Of a stretch of DNA of 64,000 bases, positions 8,596 through 17,189 are shown piece after piece. Both the position numbers and the translations under genes were made by a program. The notes below the pieces were generated by a model. The model had not been told where the DNA came from, did not search any database, and worked only from the letters and a program-made list of their open reading frames with translations. Within the stretch, counting starts at the first letter, position 1; the number at the start of each line of letters is the position of its first letter. Source of the stretch: Roseateles depolymerans (GTDB lineage Bacteria > Pseudomonadota > Gammaproteobacteria > Burkholderiales > Burkholderiaceae_C); contig QFOD01000002.1 in the NCBI GenBank assembly GCA_003241055.1, positions 124,001 to 188,000 on the forward strand. Direction: 5' to 3'.

Positions 8596-9597
8596 TCAGG
8601 CCGCCCGGCCTTCCGCCACCGCGTGGCAGGCCACGCGCACGCCCTTGAAGCTCTCCAGCAGTGCCGGCCGTTCGCTGCGGCAACGCTCGTTGGCCAACGG
8701 GCAGCGCGGATGGAAGCTGCAGCCGCCGGGCGGGTTCAGCGGGTTGGGCACCTCGCCCTGCACCGGCGTGCGGGCCCGGCCCGTCATGTGGATGTCGGGG
8801 ATCGCGTCCAGCAGCATGCACGTATAGGGGTGCCGCGGCCGGGCAAAAAGCTCGGCCTTGTCGGCCAGCTCGACGATGCGCCCGAGATACATCACCCCGA
8901 CCTGGTCCGCCACGTGACGCACCACCGCAAGGTTGTGCGAGATGAAGAGGTAGGTCAGGCCCTGCTCGCGCTGCAGGTCTTTCATGATGTTGAGCACCTG
9001 GGCCTGCACCGACACATCCAGCGCCGAGGTCGGCTCGTCACAGACCAGGAACTCGGGGTGCGTCGCCAGCGCCCGAGCGATCGACACTCGCTGGCGCTGC
9101 CCACCCGAGAACTGGTGAGGGAACTTCTCGGCATCCGCCGCACCCAGCCCCACCTGGCCCAGCAGTTCGACCACCCGCTCGCGCAACGCGGCCGCCCCGT
9201 TGACGAGCCCGTGCTCGCGCAGCGGCTCGGCCACGATGTCCCGCACCGTCCAGCGCGGGTTCAACGAGGCATAGGGATCCTGGAAGATCATCTGCATGCG
9301 CCGGCGCAGCGCCAGCGCCCCCGGGCCCGCCAGCGTCCTGGCGATGTCCTCGCCGTCAAAGCGGACCTGACCGCGCGTCGCGCCATAAAGCCCCACCAGC
9401 AGGCGCGCGACCGTGCTCTTGCCGCAGCCGCTCTCCCCCACCAGCGCCAGGGTGCTACCCCGGGCAATCGCAAACGACACCCCGTCCACCGCGTGCACGA
9501 ACGCCTTGGGCTTGCGCTCCACGACGCGGTTCAGCCACGGGGGTGACACATCGAAGACCTTGGCCAGGTCCTGCACCTCCAGCAGCGAGGCCTTCAT
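8596..9597 (-). CDS. dppF: Peptide-type ABC transporter ATP-binding protein (DppF family)
   Basis: This is the second ATPase of an oligo/dipeptide-type importer. The 333-residue product has Walker A G-E-S-G-C-G-K-S-T, ABC signature S-G-G-Q-R-Q-R-V, Walker B F-L-V-C-D-E-P-T-S-A-L-D, and the C-terminal oligopeptide-transporter extension with spaced cysteines (C-S-F-H-P-R-C-P...C). Its ATG overlaps the dppD stop by 4 bases. It is the last gene of the transporter operon. Substrate specificity cannot be read from the ATPase. Confidence 0.9.
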   Translation of the reverse strand: MKASLLEVQDLAKVFDVSPPWLNRVVERKPKAFVHAVDGVSFAIARGSTLALVGESGCGKSTVARLLVGLYGATRGQVRFDGEDIARTLAGPGALALRRRMQMIFQDPYASLNPRWTVRDIVAEPLREHGLVNGAAALRERVVELLGQVGLGAADAEKFPHQFSGGQRQRVSIARALATHPEFLVCDEPTSALDVSVQAQVLNIMKDLQREQGLTYLFISHNLAVVRHVADQVGVMYLGRIVELADKAELFARPRHPYTCMLLDAIPDIHMTGRARTPVQGEVPNPLNPPGGCSFHPRCPLANERCRSERPALLESFKGVRVACHAVAEGRAA

Positions 9598-10574
9598 GAC
9601 CGTACCTCCGGGGTCAGGACATGCCAGCAGGCCGCCTGGGTGGCACTGGCGGCCTGCAGTTCGGGTCGCTCCGATCGGCAGCGCGCGTCTGCCCGGGTGC
9701 AGCGCGGGTTGAAGGCACAGCCCGCCGGAATGGCCGTCAGCCGGGGCATGGCGCCGTCGATCTGCTGAAGGCGCTCACGATCCTCATCCATGGCCGGTAT
9801 CGACCCCATCAGCCCTGCGGTATACGGATGGGCCGGGCCGTGGATGACGTCGACCACCGGCCCGATCTCGGCCACCCGCCCGGCATACATCACGGCCACG
9901 CGATCACAGGTCTCGGCGATCACGCCCATGTCGTGCGTCACCAGCATCACGGCAGCGCCCTGTTCTTTGCAGACCTTCTTCAGCAGCGCAATGATCTGCG
10001 CCTGGATGGACACATCCAGTGCCGTCGTCGGTTCGTCGGCCACGATCAGCTTGGGGTTGGCCGCCAGCGCCAGCGCGATCACGACGCGCTGTCGCATGCC
10101 ACCCGAGAACTGATGCGGATAGTGGTCGATGCGCGCCTCGGGCGCCGGAATACCGGTGGCTGCCAGCAGTTCGATCGCGCGGGACCGCGCCTGAGCGGCA
10201 CTGAGGTCCAGGTGCGTGGTGATGGTCTCCACCAGTTGCCGGCCGACGGTGTAGAGCGGGTTCAGCGAGGTGAGCGGATCCTGGAAAACCGCGCCGATCT
10301 CGCGCCCGCGAACGCGCCGCATCTGCTCGTCGCTCAACTGGTCGATGCGACGGCCGGCCAGCCAGACCTCTCCGGCGGCGATGCGGCCCGGTGGTTCCAG
10401 CAGGCCGATGATGGCGGCACCGGTCAGCGACTTGCCGGCACCGGACTCGCCGACCACGCCCAGGATCTCACCGGGCGCGATGCTGAAGGAAATGTCGTCC
10501 AGCGCCCGCAGCGTGCCGCGGCGGGTTGGAAACTCCACCCGCAGGTGGCGCACTTCGAGAAGAGGCGTGGTCAT
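9594..10574 (-). CDS. dppD: Peptide-type ABC transporter ATP-binding protein (DppD family)
   Basis: First ATPase of the importer. The 326-residue product has Walker A G-E-S-G-A-G-K-S-L, signature S-G-G-M-R-Q-R-V, Walker B L-I-V-A-D-E-P-T-T-A-L-D, and the C-terminal extension with cysteines C-A-F-N-P-R-C...C. The start at 10574 is chosen because it makes a 4-base overlap with the dppC stop and begins at the family N-terminus; the longer frame to 10676 would lie inside dppC. Confidence 0.9.
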   Translation of the reverse strand: MTTPLLEVRHLRVEFPTRRGTLRALDDISFSIAPGEILGVVGESGAGKSLTGAAIIGLLEPPGRIAAGEVWLAGRRIDQLSDEQMRRVRGREIGAVFQDPLTSLNPLYTVGRQLVETITTHLDLSAAQARSRAIELLAATGIPAPEARIDHYPHQFSGGMRQRVVIALALAANPKLIVADEPTTALDVSIQAQIIALLKKVCKEQGAAVMLVTHDMGVIAETCDRVAVMYAGRVAEIGPVVDVIHGPAHPYTAGLMGSIPAMDEDRERLQQIDGAMPRLTAIPAGCAFNPRCTRADARCRSERPELQAASATQAACWHVLTPEVRS

Positions 10575-11494
10575 CGCAGGCGAGGATTGAGAGCGTCGCG
10601 CAGCCAGTCGCCCAGCAGGTTCACGCTGAGAGAGATCAATACCAGCATGGCGCCGGGCCAGATGGTGATCCACCACTCGCCGGAGAAGAGGAAGTCGTTG
10701 CCGACGCGGATCAGTGTGCCCAGCGACGGGCTGGTGGGCGGCACGCCGACGCCCAGGAAAGATAGCGTGGCCTCGGTCAGGATGGCCGAGGCCACCTGCA
10801 GCGTGGCCAGGATGAGCACCGGACCAAGCACGTTCGGCAGCACGTGCCGGCGCATGATGGACAGAGAGCCCACGCCGATTACGCGGGCGGCCTGCACATA
10901 TTCCTTGTTGCGCTCCACCAGCGTGGAGCCCCGCACCGTGCGCGCGTATTGCACCCAGCCGGTCAGTGCGATGGCAAGGATGAGCACCGCAAACGCGAGG
11001 CTGCCATGAGCGTCAGGGAAGAGCGCGCGCCCGACGCCGTCGATCAGCAAGGCGATCAGGATGGACGGGAACGACAGCATGACGTCGCAGACCCGCATGA
11101 TGAAGGCGTCGACCCGCCCGCCGACGAAACCCGCCAGAAGCCCCAGGCCCACGCCAATGATCATGGACAGCACCACCGACGCCACGCCCACCAGCAGCGA
11201 GATGCGCGCGCCATACATCAGGGCCGACAGGATGTCGCGCCCCTGATCGTCCGTGCCCAGCAGGTAGCGCGTCTCGCCGCCTTCGATCCAGGCCGGCGGC
11301 TTCAGCGAATCCATCAGCTCCAGCGTCGCCAGATCAAAGGGGTTGTGAGGCGCGATGCGATCCGCAAAGAGCGCACAGACCAGGCAGACGAGCGCGACCA
11401 CCGCCGCACCGATCGCCACCGGTGAGCGGCGAAACGAATACCACACGTCACCATCGAAGAAGCGCTTCAAGGCGCTGGCGCCTCCCGAGCTCAT
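10571..11494 (-). CDS. dppC: Peptide-type ABC transporter permease (DppC family)
   Basis: Inner-membrane permease of the importer. The 307-residue product has the N-terminal OppC-type membrane segment, a periplasmic loop, and the binding-protein-dependent transport domain with several membrane helices. The cytoplasmic EAA-like loop reads E-Y-V-Q-A-A-R-V-I-G-V-G, followed by R-H-V-L-P-N-V. It starts 13 bases after the dppB stop. Confidence 0.9.
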   Translation of the reverse strand: MSSGGASALKRFFDGDVWYSFRRSPVAIGAAVVALVCLVCALFADRIAPHNPFDLATLELMDSLKPPAWIEGGETRYLLGTDDQGRDILSALMYGARISLLVGVASVVLSMIIGVGLGLLAGFVGGRVDAFIMRVCDVMLSFPSILIALLIDGVGRALFPDAHGSLAFAVLILAIALTGWVQYARTVRGSTLVERNKEYVQAARVIGVGSLSIMRRHVLPNVLGPVLILATLQVASAILTEATLSFLGVGVPPTSPSLGTLIRVGNDFLFSGEWWITIWPGAMLVLISLSVNLLGDWLRDALNPRLR

Positions 11495-11507
11495 ACGTCT
11501 CCTTTGC

Positions 11508-12485
11508 TCAATGCGCCTTGCCCTCGACGCGCAGGCGCGGGTCGACCGCGAAGTACAGCAGGTCCACCAGCAGATTGAGCGTCACGAAAATCAGCGAAAT
11601 GAGACACAGATAGGCGGCCATCACCGGGATGTCGGCGAACTGCACGGCCTGGATGAACAGCAGCCCCATGCCCGGCCACTGGAAAACCGTCTCCGTGATG
11701 ATGGAGAACGCGATCAGCGATCCGAGCTGCAGCCCGGTGATGGTGATCACCGGCACCAGGGTGTTCTTCAGCGCATGGCCGAAGTAGATGCTGCGATTGC
11801 TCAGGCCCCGCGCGCGCGCGAAGCGGATGTAGTCCGTGCGCAGCACCTCCAGCATCTCGGCCCGCACCAGGCGCAGGATCAGCGTCAACTGGAACACCGA
11901 CAAGGTGACGGCGGGCAGCACCAGGTGCTTGAGCCCGTCCAGCGTCAGCAGCCCGGTCTGCCACTCGCCCAGTGAAATCACCTCGCCGCGGCCAAAGCTC
12001 GGCAGCCACTTCAGGCGCACCGAGAAGATCAGGATCAGCAGGATGCCGATCAGGAAGGTGGGCAGACTGACGCCCAGCAGCGACCCCATCATCAACAACT
12101 GCGAGCCCAAGCGGCCCCGCCGCAAGGCGGCGTAGACCCCGAGCGGAATGCCGAAGACCAGCGCGATCGCGCCTGCAGCCAGCGCCAGCTCCAGCGTGGC
12201 CGGAAAGCGCTCGATGATCAGGGCCGACACCTTGCGTCCCTGCTTCAGGCTCAAGCCGAATTCGCCCTGCGCTGCATTGACCACGAAGCGCGCGAACTGG
12301 ACCGGAAAGGGCTGATCCAGTCCGAGGTCCTTGCGCAGGGTCACACGCTGCTCCTCGGTCGCGTCCTGCCCGAGCAGATTGGTGACAGGGTCCCCGACAT
12401 ACTGGAACAGCATGAACGCGATGAACGCCACCGTCAGCATCACGACGAGGGCCTGCAGCAGACGGCGAACAATGAAAACCAGCAT
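11508..12485 (-). CDS. dppB: Peptide-type ABC transporter permease (DppB family)
   Basis: The partner permease. The 325-residue product starts M-L-V-F-I-V-R-R-L-L-Q, the usual DppB/OppB opening, and has about six membrane helices with the EAA loop D-Y-I-R-F-A-R-A-R-G-L-S followed by H-A-L-K-N-T-L-V-P. First gene of dppBCDF. No solute-binding protein gene is adjacent: upstream is a DUF3047 lipoprotein and downstream is lptM. No strong ribosome binding site is visible before the ATG. Confidence 0.9.
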   Translation of the reverse strand: MLVFIVRRLLQALVVMLTVAFIAFMLFQYVGDPVTNLLGQDATEEQRVTLRKDLGLDQPFPVQFARFVVNAAQGEFGLSLKQGRKVSALIIERFPATLELALAAGAIALVFGIPLGVYAALRRGRLGSQLLMMGSLLGVSLPTFLIGILLILIFSVRLKWLPSFGRGEVISLGEWQTGLLTLDGLKHLVLPAVTLSVFQLTLILRLVRAEMLEVLRTDYIRFARARGLSNRSIYFGHALKNTLVPVITITGLQLGSLIAFSIITETVFQWPGMGLLFIQAVQFADIPVMAAYLCLISLIFVTLNLLVDLLYFAVDPRLRVEGKAH

Positions 12486-12562
12486 GAAGGCGCGAGAACT
12501 GCGGAGCGCGAGCAGCGTTGCTGCATGGAGGCGCGATCATGGCGGCGCCCGAGGACGCCAAC

Positions 12563-13345
12563 CTACGGGGAATTCCCCAGGGCGAGCGGCGAGGCAGGCA
12601 GGAGCAGGCTGCCATCCAGCAGGCGGCCATCGTGGTCATAGAGGCGGATGTCGCCATAGCAGGCCTGAGCAAGGCTGGCCGTGTTGTCGCTGTCGGTCAT
12701 CACGCCGAGTCCGACCAGTCGGCCAGGCGCCTCACCGTAGGCGAGCCTGAAGTCCTCCATCAGATCGCGCCGCAGGTGCTGCCACGCCCCAGGGGGTTGG
12801 TGCGCGCCGGCCACGACGATCTTGCGCAGGCGATCGCTGCGCTCGCTGGCGCGCGGGACGTTGATCGGCAGATGGGGGTCCCAGGCGTAGATCAGCGACG
12901 CAAAAGGCGGAGACTCTCCCGTGATGGAGCGCGCCAACTCGAACAGCAGGCGGTCCTTCAGCGGCAGCCGTGCCTCGTCGCCATCGAATGCCAACACGAT
13001 GCGCGCGGCAGCATCGTCCGGCGGACTGGGCTCATCAGAGGGCACCGTAGGGCCCCGATCAATCCACCAATCGAACTCGATGCGCGAGATCTGGTCGGGC
13101 AAGAGATCGAGCTTTCGTCTGAGCAGGCTGGCCGCATGCTCGGAGGTGGCCTCGATGCACGGCCGCCCCTCACGGGCGGACATCACATAGCGTGTCTGGG
13201 CCTTGCCCGGCAGCGCCCTTGGCGACCAGGCAGCCAGCGGGCCGGCCGTCGGCCAGCTCGGCGCCGCGGAGTCTGGCGCACTGGCACAGCCTGCCAGCGC
13301 CAGCAGGGCGAGCCATGGCCCGGCAAATTTGATTGAGTACTGCAA
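12563..13345 (-). CDS. DUF3047 family lipoprotein
   Basis: The product has a hydrophobic signal ending in lipobox L-A-G-C and a domain resembling DUF3047: I-E-F-D-W-W-I, A-A-A-R-I-V-L-A-F-D-G-D, L-I-Y-A-W-D, R-K-I-V-V-A-G and V-M-T-D-S-D-N-T-A-S, ending with C-Y-G-D-I. The family's function is not known. The start is uncertain. The frame is open to a TTG at 13396, but the porin terminator lies inside that extension, so the later TTG at 13345 (codon 18 of the long frame) is given here; neither has a clear ribosome binding site. It lies 77 bases upstream of dppB on the same strand and may be co-transcribed with the transporter. Confidence 0.75.
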   Translation of the reverse strand: MQYSIKFAGPWLALLALAGCASAPDSAAPSWPTAGPLAAWSPRALPGKAQTRYVMSAREGRPCIEATSEHAASLLRRKLDLLPDQISRIEFDWWIDRGPTVPSDEPSPPDDAAARIVLAFDGDEARLPLKDRLLFELARSITGESPPFASLIYAWDPHLPINVPRASERSDRLRKIVVAGAHQPPGAWQHLRRDLMEDFRLAYGEAPGRLVGLGVMTDSDNTASLAQACYGDIRLYDHDGRLLDGSLLLPASPLALGNSP

Positions 13346-13346
13346 A

Positions 13347-13372
13347 AGAGAAAGGGGCCGCAAGGCGGCCCC
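13347..13372 (-). terminator. Intrinsic terminator after the distal porin gene
   Basis: On the minus strand GGGGCCGC, a 3-base loop and GCGGCCCC form an 8-base perfect stem, followed by TTTCTCTTTT. It starts 34 bases past the porin stop codon. It lies just upstream of, or overlapping, the start of the DUF3047 lipoprotein gene. Confidence 0.8.
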
Positions 13373-13405
13373 GATTCGTTGCGCCCGAGGACGCAAGGCT
13401 GAAGA

Positions 13406-14575
13406 TCAGAAGCGGTGACGCAAGCCTACCATCGCCCCCGAAAGCTTGGTGGCGCCATTCATAAAGGCCACCGCGCCGCTGGTCTTGGTGTAGTCCATCT
13501 CGAAATAGGCATCCGTGCGCTTGGAGAACGCATAGTCAGCCACAAAGGCGTAGAAATCCGCCTTGGAACTGCCTCCTGCCGTTGTCGACAGGCCCAACGC
13601 AGCCAGCGGCAGACCGTAGTGCGTCTGCTTGGTCAGCCAAGCATTAGCGCCGATATTGAGCTGCGGGGTCAGTTGGTAGGTTGCGCCGAACATATACATC
13701 GTGCGCTTGTTGATATCCATCGAGTTGTTGTTGAACACGCTCAAACCCAGCAAGCCGCTGGTATAGGCACCGCGAGTGCTCAACGCCACCCGGAACGGAC
13801 TGGTGGCATCCGACACCGAGGTGGCGGAGGTGATCAGCCCATTGATGGCGTCGTACTTGTTTTCACCCCATGACGCATGAACGTACAGAGCGCCGTCGGT
13901 GTAGGAGCCGCCCAGGACGGTCGTCTTGATCTTCTTGCCAGTTTGCTCGGTCGCCTGAAGGTAGGCGCCGCCGAGGCCCCACGTGCCGTCGCTGTATCGC
14001 AGCAAGCCCCCTGCCGTCTTGTTGGGCAGCGCGGCAGAAGCGCCAGACTGGCCTTCACCGGCACTGACCTGAATCTCCCCGTAGATGTTGCCGACCTGGA
14101 CCAGGTACTTGACCATGTTGTCCTGACGCGCCGCCATCGCCATGCCAATTTCCGGCTTGTAGGCCTCGATGTACGGCGAGTAACGGAACGACGCAAACGT
14201 CGACGTGTAGACGTCGAACAGGATGTTGTACTGACGCCCCAGACGAATCTGGCCAAAGTCGCTGGACTGCATGCCCACCCAGACCTGGCGCCAGAAGTCC
14301 GTCGCGGCAACAGCGCCCGTGTCGGAATTCAGCCGATGCTCCATGTTCGCGATGCCCTTGAGGCCACCGCCCATGTCTTCGGTGATGTTCACACCAAGCC
14401 GACTCTGCGACATGCCGCCAGGCACCATGGTCTTCTTGGATGTGCCCGGGTTGGCGTTGCTGGTGTATCGCACGCCAGCGTCCACGATGCCATAAAGCGT
14501 CACGCTCGATTGAGCCCACGCAGCGGAAGATCCCATGGCCAGGGCGGCCAGGGCCAAAGCGGTCCTTTTCATCAT
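13406..14575 (-). CDS. General porin (Gram-negative trimeric porin family)
   Basis: Outer-membrane beta-barrel for passive diffusion of small hydrophilic solutes. The 389-residue product has a Sec signal (about residues 1-21, ending A-W-A), then Q-S-S-V-T-L-Y-G-I-V-D-A-G, the classic Burkholderiales porin start. It also carries G-L-K-G-I-A-N-M-E, I-R-L-G-R-Q-Y, and the C-terminal barrel signal V-G-L-R-H-R-F. ATG 14575 is chosen because AGGAGA sits eight bases upstream; the longer frame to 14950 is artefactual. A second porin lies just upstream on the same strand, so this is a tandem paralogue pair with separate terminators. Confidence 0.93.
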   Translation of the reverse strand: MMKRTALALAALAMGSSAAWAQSSVTLYGIVDAGVRYTSNANPGTSKKTMVPGGMSQSRLGVNITEDMGGGLKGIANMEHRLNSDTGAVAATDFWRQVWVGMQSSDFGQIRLGRQYNILFDVYTSTFASFRYSPYIEAYKPEIGMAMAARQDNMVKYLVQVGNIYGEIQVSAGEGQSGASAALPNKTAGGLLRYSDGTWGLGGAYLQATEQTGKKIKTTVLGGSYTDGALYVHASWGENKYDAINGLITSATSVSDATSPFRVALSTRGAYTSGLLGLSVFNNNSMDINKRTMYMFGATYQLTPQLNIGANAWLTKQTHYGLPLAALGLSTTAGGSSKADFYAFVADYAFSKRTDAYFEMDYTKTSGAVAFMNGATKLSGAMVGLRHRF

Positions 14576-14705
14576 CAGTTTGTCTCCTGTTGTGTTTAGA
14601 AAAGTGAACTGCTCTATTCTGAGAGAAGCCCTTGCGGAACGTACGTCCTTTGTTGCAGTCCGCCCACATGGCTTCCCCTGAGTCCCCGAGGTGACGCCGC
14701 AGAAA

Positions 14706-14731
14706 TGAAAAAAGCCGCCCGAAGGCGGCTT
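14706..14731 (-). terminator. Intrinsic terminator after the proximal porin gene
   Basis: AAGCCGCC (14712-14719), loop CGAA and GGCGGCTT (14724-14731) form an 8-base stem. On the minus strand it is followed by TTTTTTC. It lies about 40 bases past the stop of the porin at 14772-15809 and separates the two porin genes. Confidence 0.85.
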
Positions 14732-14771
14732 TTGCATTCGCAAGCCCTGACGAAGGGCTGCTTTACAGCGA

Positions 14772-15809
14772 TTAGAAGCTGTGACGGATACCCACGTCGA
14801 AACCGCTGGAACTGCGGCCGGCCGTCGGAGTCGGGGAGCCGGCGACGAGGAACTTGCCGGCGCCGTTGTTGTCAATCGTGCCGTAGGTCGTGTACAGGGC
14901 GGTACGCTTGGACAGGTTGTACACGTAGCCCACGAAGTACAGCTTCGCATCGCCGGCGCTGATGCCAGCGGTTTCGGCAGCGTTGTTGAACTTGGCGTCC
15001 GTGTACGAAGCCATCAGCAGACCTTGGCCCAGCGGAGCCGTGGCAGCGATGGTGAACACGTCTTCCTTGCGGTTCAGGTACTTGGCCTGGCTGTAGTTGA
15101 AGCTGGGCTTCACGTAGCCGAGGTCGTACGACGCACCAACAGCGGCCAGCTTGTACTTGCTGTTTGCGCCGACAGAAGAGTAGGCACCGCTCACATGCAG
15201 CGCACCTTGCTTGAAGCCAGCGCGACCATAGTAACCCTTGCCCGTCGTCGTGCTGTTGCTCGCAGCACCTTCACCAGCGGACACATCAACGGCGGCGTAG
15301 AAACCGCCCAGGTTGTCAGGCGTCAAGTAGCTAACCAGGTTGTCGGCACGGCCAGCACCCAGTGTCGACGTGCTGCTGCTAGTCGAGCCCAGCGAGCTGT
15401 AGACAGCCAGCACGTTACCCATACCGGTCGCTTGCGAAGGATCGAAGTCTTCGATGTGCAGGCGCGAAGCGGTCTTGTTGCGACCCAGACGCACTTCACC
15501 GAAGTCACCCATCAGGCTGACCGTCGAACGACGCGCCCAGAAGGTGCCGGAACCGGTACCGCCGTTGTCCACGCCGACTTCGGATTCCAGCCAGAAGCCA
15601 GCCTTCAGGCCGCCACCCAGATCTTCCGTGCCGCGCACGCCGAAACGGCTGGTGTTCAGGCCGGAATCAGCCTTCTTCAGCGTTTGGCCGCTGGACTTGG
15701 TGTAGCGCACGTTAGCGTCCAGAACACCGAACAGGGTCACAGAGGATTGCGCGACAGCAGCGCCGCCGGTCAGACCGAGGACGGCCAGGGCAATCAGAGC
15801 TTTTTTCAT
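14772..15809 (-). CDS. General porin (Gram-negative trimeric porin family)
   Basis: Second outer-membrane porin. The 345-residue product has a signal peptide ending A-V-A, then Q-S-S-V-T-L-F-G-V-L-D-A-N, G-G-L-K-A-G-F-W-L-E-S-E, V-R-L-G-R-N, and ends V-G-I-R-H-S-F. The ATG is preceded by TTAGGAGT, an excellent ribosome binding site. Several codons prefer AAG/GTT/GAC-type, and the sequence is a little less GC-rich than its neighbours, consistent with a highly expressed gene. Ends are terminal phenylalanine as needed for BAM recognition. Confidence 0.94.
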   Translation of the reverse strand: MKKALIALAVLGLTGGAAVAQSSVTLFGVLDANVRYTKSSGQTLKKADSGLNTSRFGVRGTEDLGGGLKAGFWLESEVGVDNGGTGSGTFWARRSTVSLMGDFGEVRLGRNKTASRLHIEDFDPSQATGMGNVLAVYSSLGSTSSSTSTLGAGRADNLVSYLTPDNLGGFYAAVDVSAGEGAASNSTTTGKGYYGRAGFKQGALHVSGAYSSVGANSKYKLAAVGASYDLGYVKPSFNYSQAKYLNRKEDVFTIAATAPLGQGLLMASYTDAKFNNAAETAGISAGDAKLYFVGYVYNLSKRTALYTTYGTIDNNGAGKFLVAGSPTPTAGRSSSGFDVGIRHSF

Positions 15810-15941
15810 TCGATACTCCTAAGGATTCATCCGATACGCCAGCCGATCGCGGCACAGCGCAGTCACCTCCAGAGAGGAAGTGGGCGTATTCCACCAGAGC
15901 TTTGGGGTCCTCGGGAATTTACGGATTTGAAATTGTGTGTT

Positions 15942-15963
15942 GACGTTGCAATGAGGCAACGTC
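15942..15963. promoter_or_regulatory. 8-base perfect inverted repeat between porin and coq7
   Basis: GACGTTGC (15942-15949), spacer AATGAG and GCAACGTC (15956-15963) form a perfect dyad in the 176-base region between the divergent porin and coq7 genes, 22 bases before the coq7 start. It may be an operator for a dimeric regulator or a hairpin in the coq7 leader. It overlaps no gene and has no T-run. Confidence 0.4.
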
Positions 15964-15985
15964 ACCCCTGGTTCATAGTTGATTC

Positions 15986-16672
15986 ATGGCTTATTTACAT
16001 ACGCGAGCAGACACCGCCGCTGGCATCGGGGTTCGTCTCAACCTGATCGATCGCAGCATTTGCGCGCTGGAAAGCGGGTTACGGACAGTTTTCGCACCAG
16101 CCAGAGCAAGCCGCCCGACGCCGAAGCCGCCTTCGGCTCGCCCTAACGTAATGGAACTCGGCGACTCCGCCAAGCGAGAAGCTGGGGCACTGATGCGCGT
16201 GAATCACGTTGGGGAAATCTGCGCCCAAGCGCTATACCAGTCGCAAGCCCTGTTCAGCCGCGACCCGGCCCTGCGGGAGCAACTCCAGCACGCCGCTCAG
16301 GAGGAAGTCGACCACTTGGCCTGGACGGCTGAGCGCATCCAGCAACTGGGCGCGCACACGAGCCTGCTGGCCCCGATCTGGTGGGGCGGCGCCTTTGCTT
16401 GGGGCGGCCTGGCCGGACTCGCCGGCGACCGATGGAGTCTGGGCTTTGTGGTTGAGACCGAACGCCAGGTCGAAGCCCACCTCACAGAGCATTTGCACCG
16501 TCTACCCGAAAACGACGACGCATCACGCGCCATCGTCGAGCAAATGCGCGCCGATGAGGCCGCCCATGCGGATGCTGCGCAGGCCGCTGGTGCTCAAGCG
16601 CTACCCGAAGTGGTCCGCCTTATGATGCGCGCCGCCGCCAAGATCATGACGACGGTGGCCCATCACATTTGA
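15986..16672 (+). CDS. coq7: Ubiquinone biosynthesis 5-demethoxyubiquinol hydroxylase Coq7
   Basis: Coq7 is a diiron monooxygenase that adds the last hydroxyl in ubiquinone synthesis; many betaproteobacteria use it in place of UbiF. The 228-residue product has a ferritin-like four-helix core with iron ligands in R-V-N-H-V-G-E-I-C-A-Q-A-L-Y, E-E-V-D-H-L, V-E-T-E-R-Q-V-E-A-H-L and A-D-E-A-A-H-A-D. The ATG at 15986 gives about 20 residues more than some homologues and has no strong ribosome binding site, so the start is the least certain part. It converges on the osmC-like gene with only 5 bases between stops. Confidence 0.92.
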   Translation: MAYLHTRADTAAGIGVRLNLIDRSICALESGLRTVFAPARASRPTPKPPSARPNVMELGDSAKREAGALMRVNHVGEICAQALYQSQALFSRDPALREQLQHAAQEEVDHLAWTAERIQQLGAHTSLLAPIWWGGAFAWGGLAGLAGDRWSLGFVVETERQVEAHLTEHLHRLPENDDASRAIVEQMRADEAAHADAAQAAGAQALPEVVRLMMRAAAKIMTTVAHHI

Positions 16673-16677
16673 ATTGC

Positions 16678-17109
16678 TCAGACCTCGATCAATTCAAATG
16701 ACGTAGTGATCGCTGCGGTTTGGGCCAACATGGCCGTTGCCGAGCAGTATTTTTCGTGCGAAAGCGAAATGGCACGCTCCACCACCTCGGCCTTCAGCGA
16801 ACGGCCCGTGAGCACGAAGTGGAAGTTGATCGACGTGAACACCTTCGGGTCGGTCGACGCGCGCTCAGCCTTCAAAACCACCTTGCAGCCCCGCACATCG
16901 TGGCGCCCTCGCTGCAAGATCAGGACAACGTCATAGGCAGTACACCCGCCGGTGCCCGCCAGCACGGTTTCCATCGGCCGCGGCGCCAGATTGCGACCGC
17001 CGCCGTCCGGAGCACCGTCCATCGTGAGCACGTGCCCGCTGCCGGTTTCGGCCACGAAGCTCATGCCGCTCGGCCCATTCGAGCCCATCCAATTCACAAC
17101 GCATTCCAT
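16678..17109 (-). CDS. OsmC/Ohr family protein
   Basis: OsmC-family proteins reduce organic hydroperoxides with a reactive cysteine pair. The 143-residue product has the two expected cysteines, in G-G-C-T-A-Y-D-V (about residue 56) and H-E-K-Y-C-S-A-T-A-M-L (about residue 121), and the family's R-P-M-E-T-V-L-A-G motif. It looks more like the YhfA branch than Ohr. The physiological substrate cannot be told from sequence. Confidence 0.88.
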   Translation of the reverse strand: MECVVNWMGSNGPSGMSFVAETGSGHVLTMDGAPDGGGRNLAPRPMETVLAGTGGCTAYDVVLILQRGRHDVRGCKVVLKAERASTDPKVFTSINFHFVLTGRSLKAEVVERAISLSHEKYCSATAMLAQTAAITTSFELIEV

Positions 17110-17160
17110 GGTCAGTTAGAGGCGCACCCCAAATTCGTCACACAAAAAATATTGCAGCGC

Positions 17161-17189
17161 AGCATAGACCCGCATACACTTGAACCCAA
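17161..17189 (-). promoter_or_regulatory. Weak candidate promoter for the OsmC-family gene
   Basis: On the minus strand TTGGGT (17189-17184), a 17-base spacer and TATGCT (17166-17161) match the sigma-70 consensus at 3/6 and 4/6 positions, about 50 bases before the ATG. Pattern match only. Confidence 0.25.
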
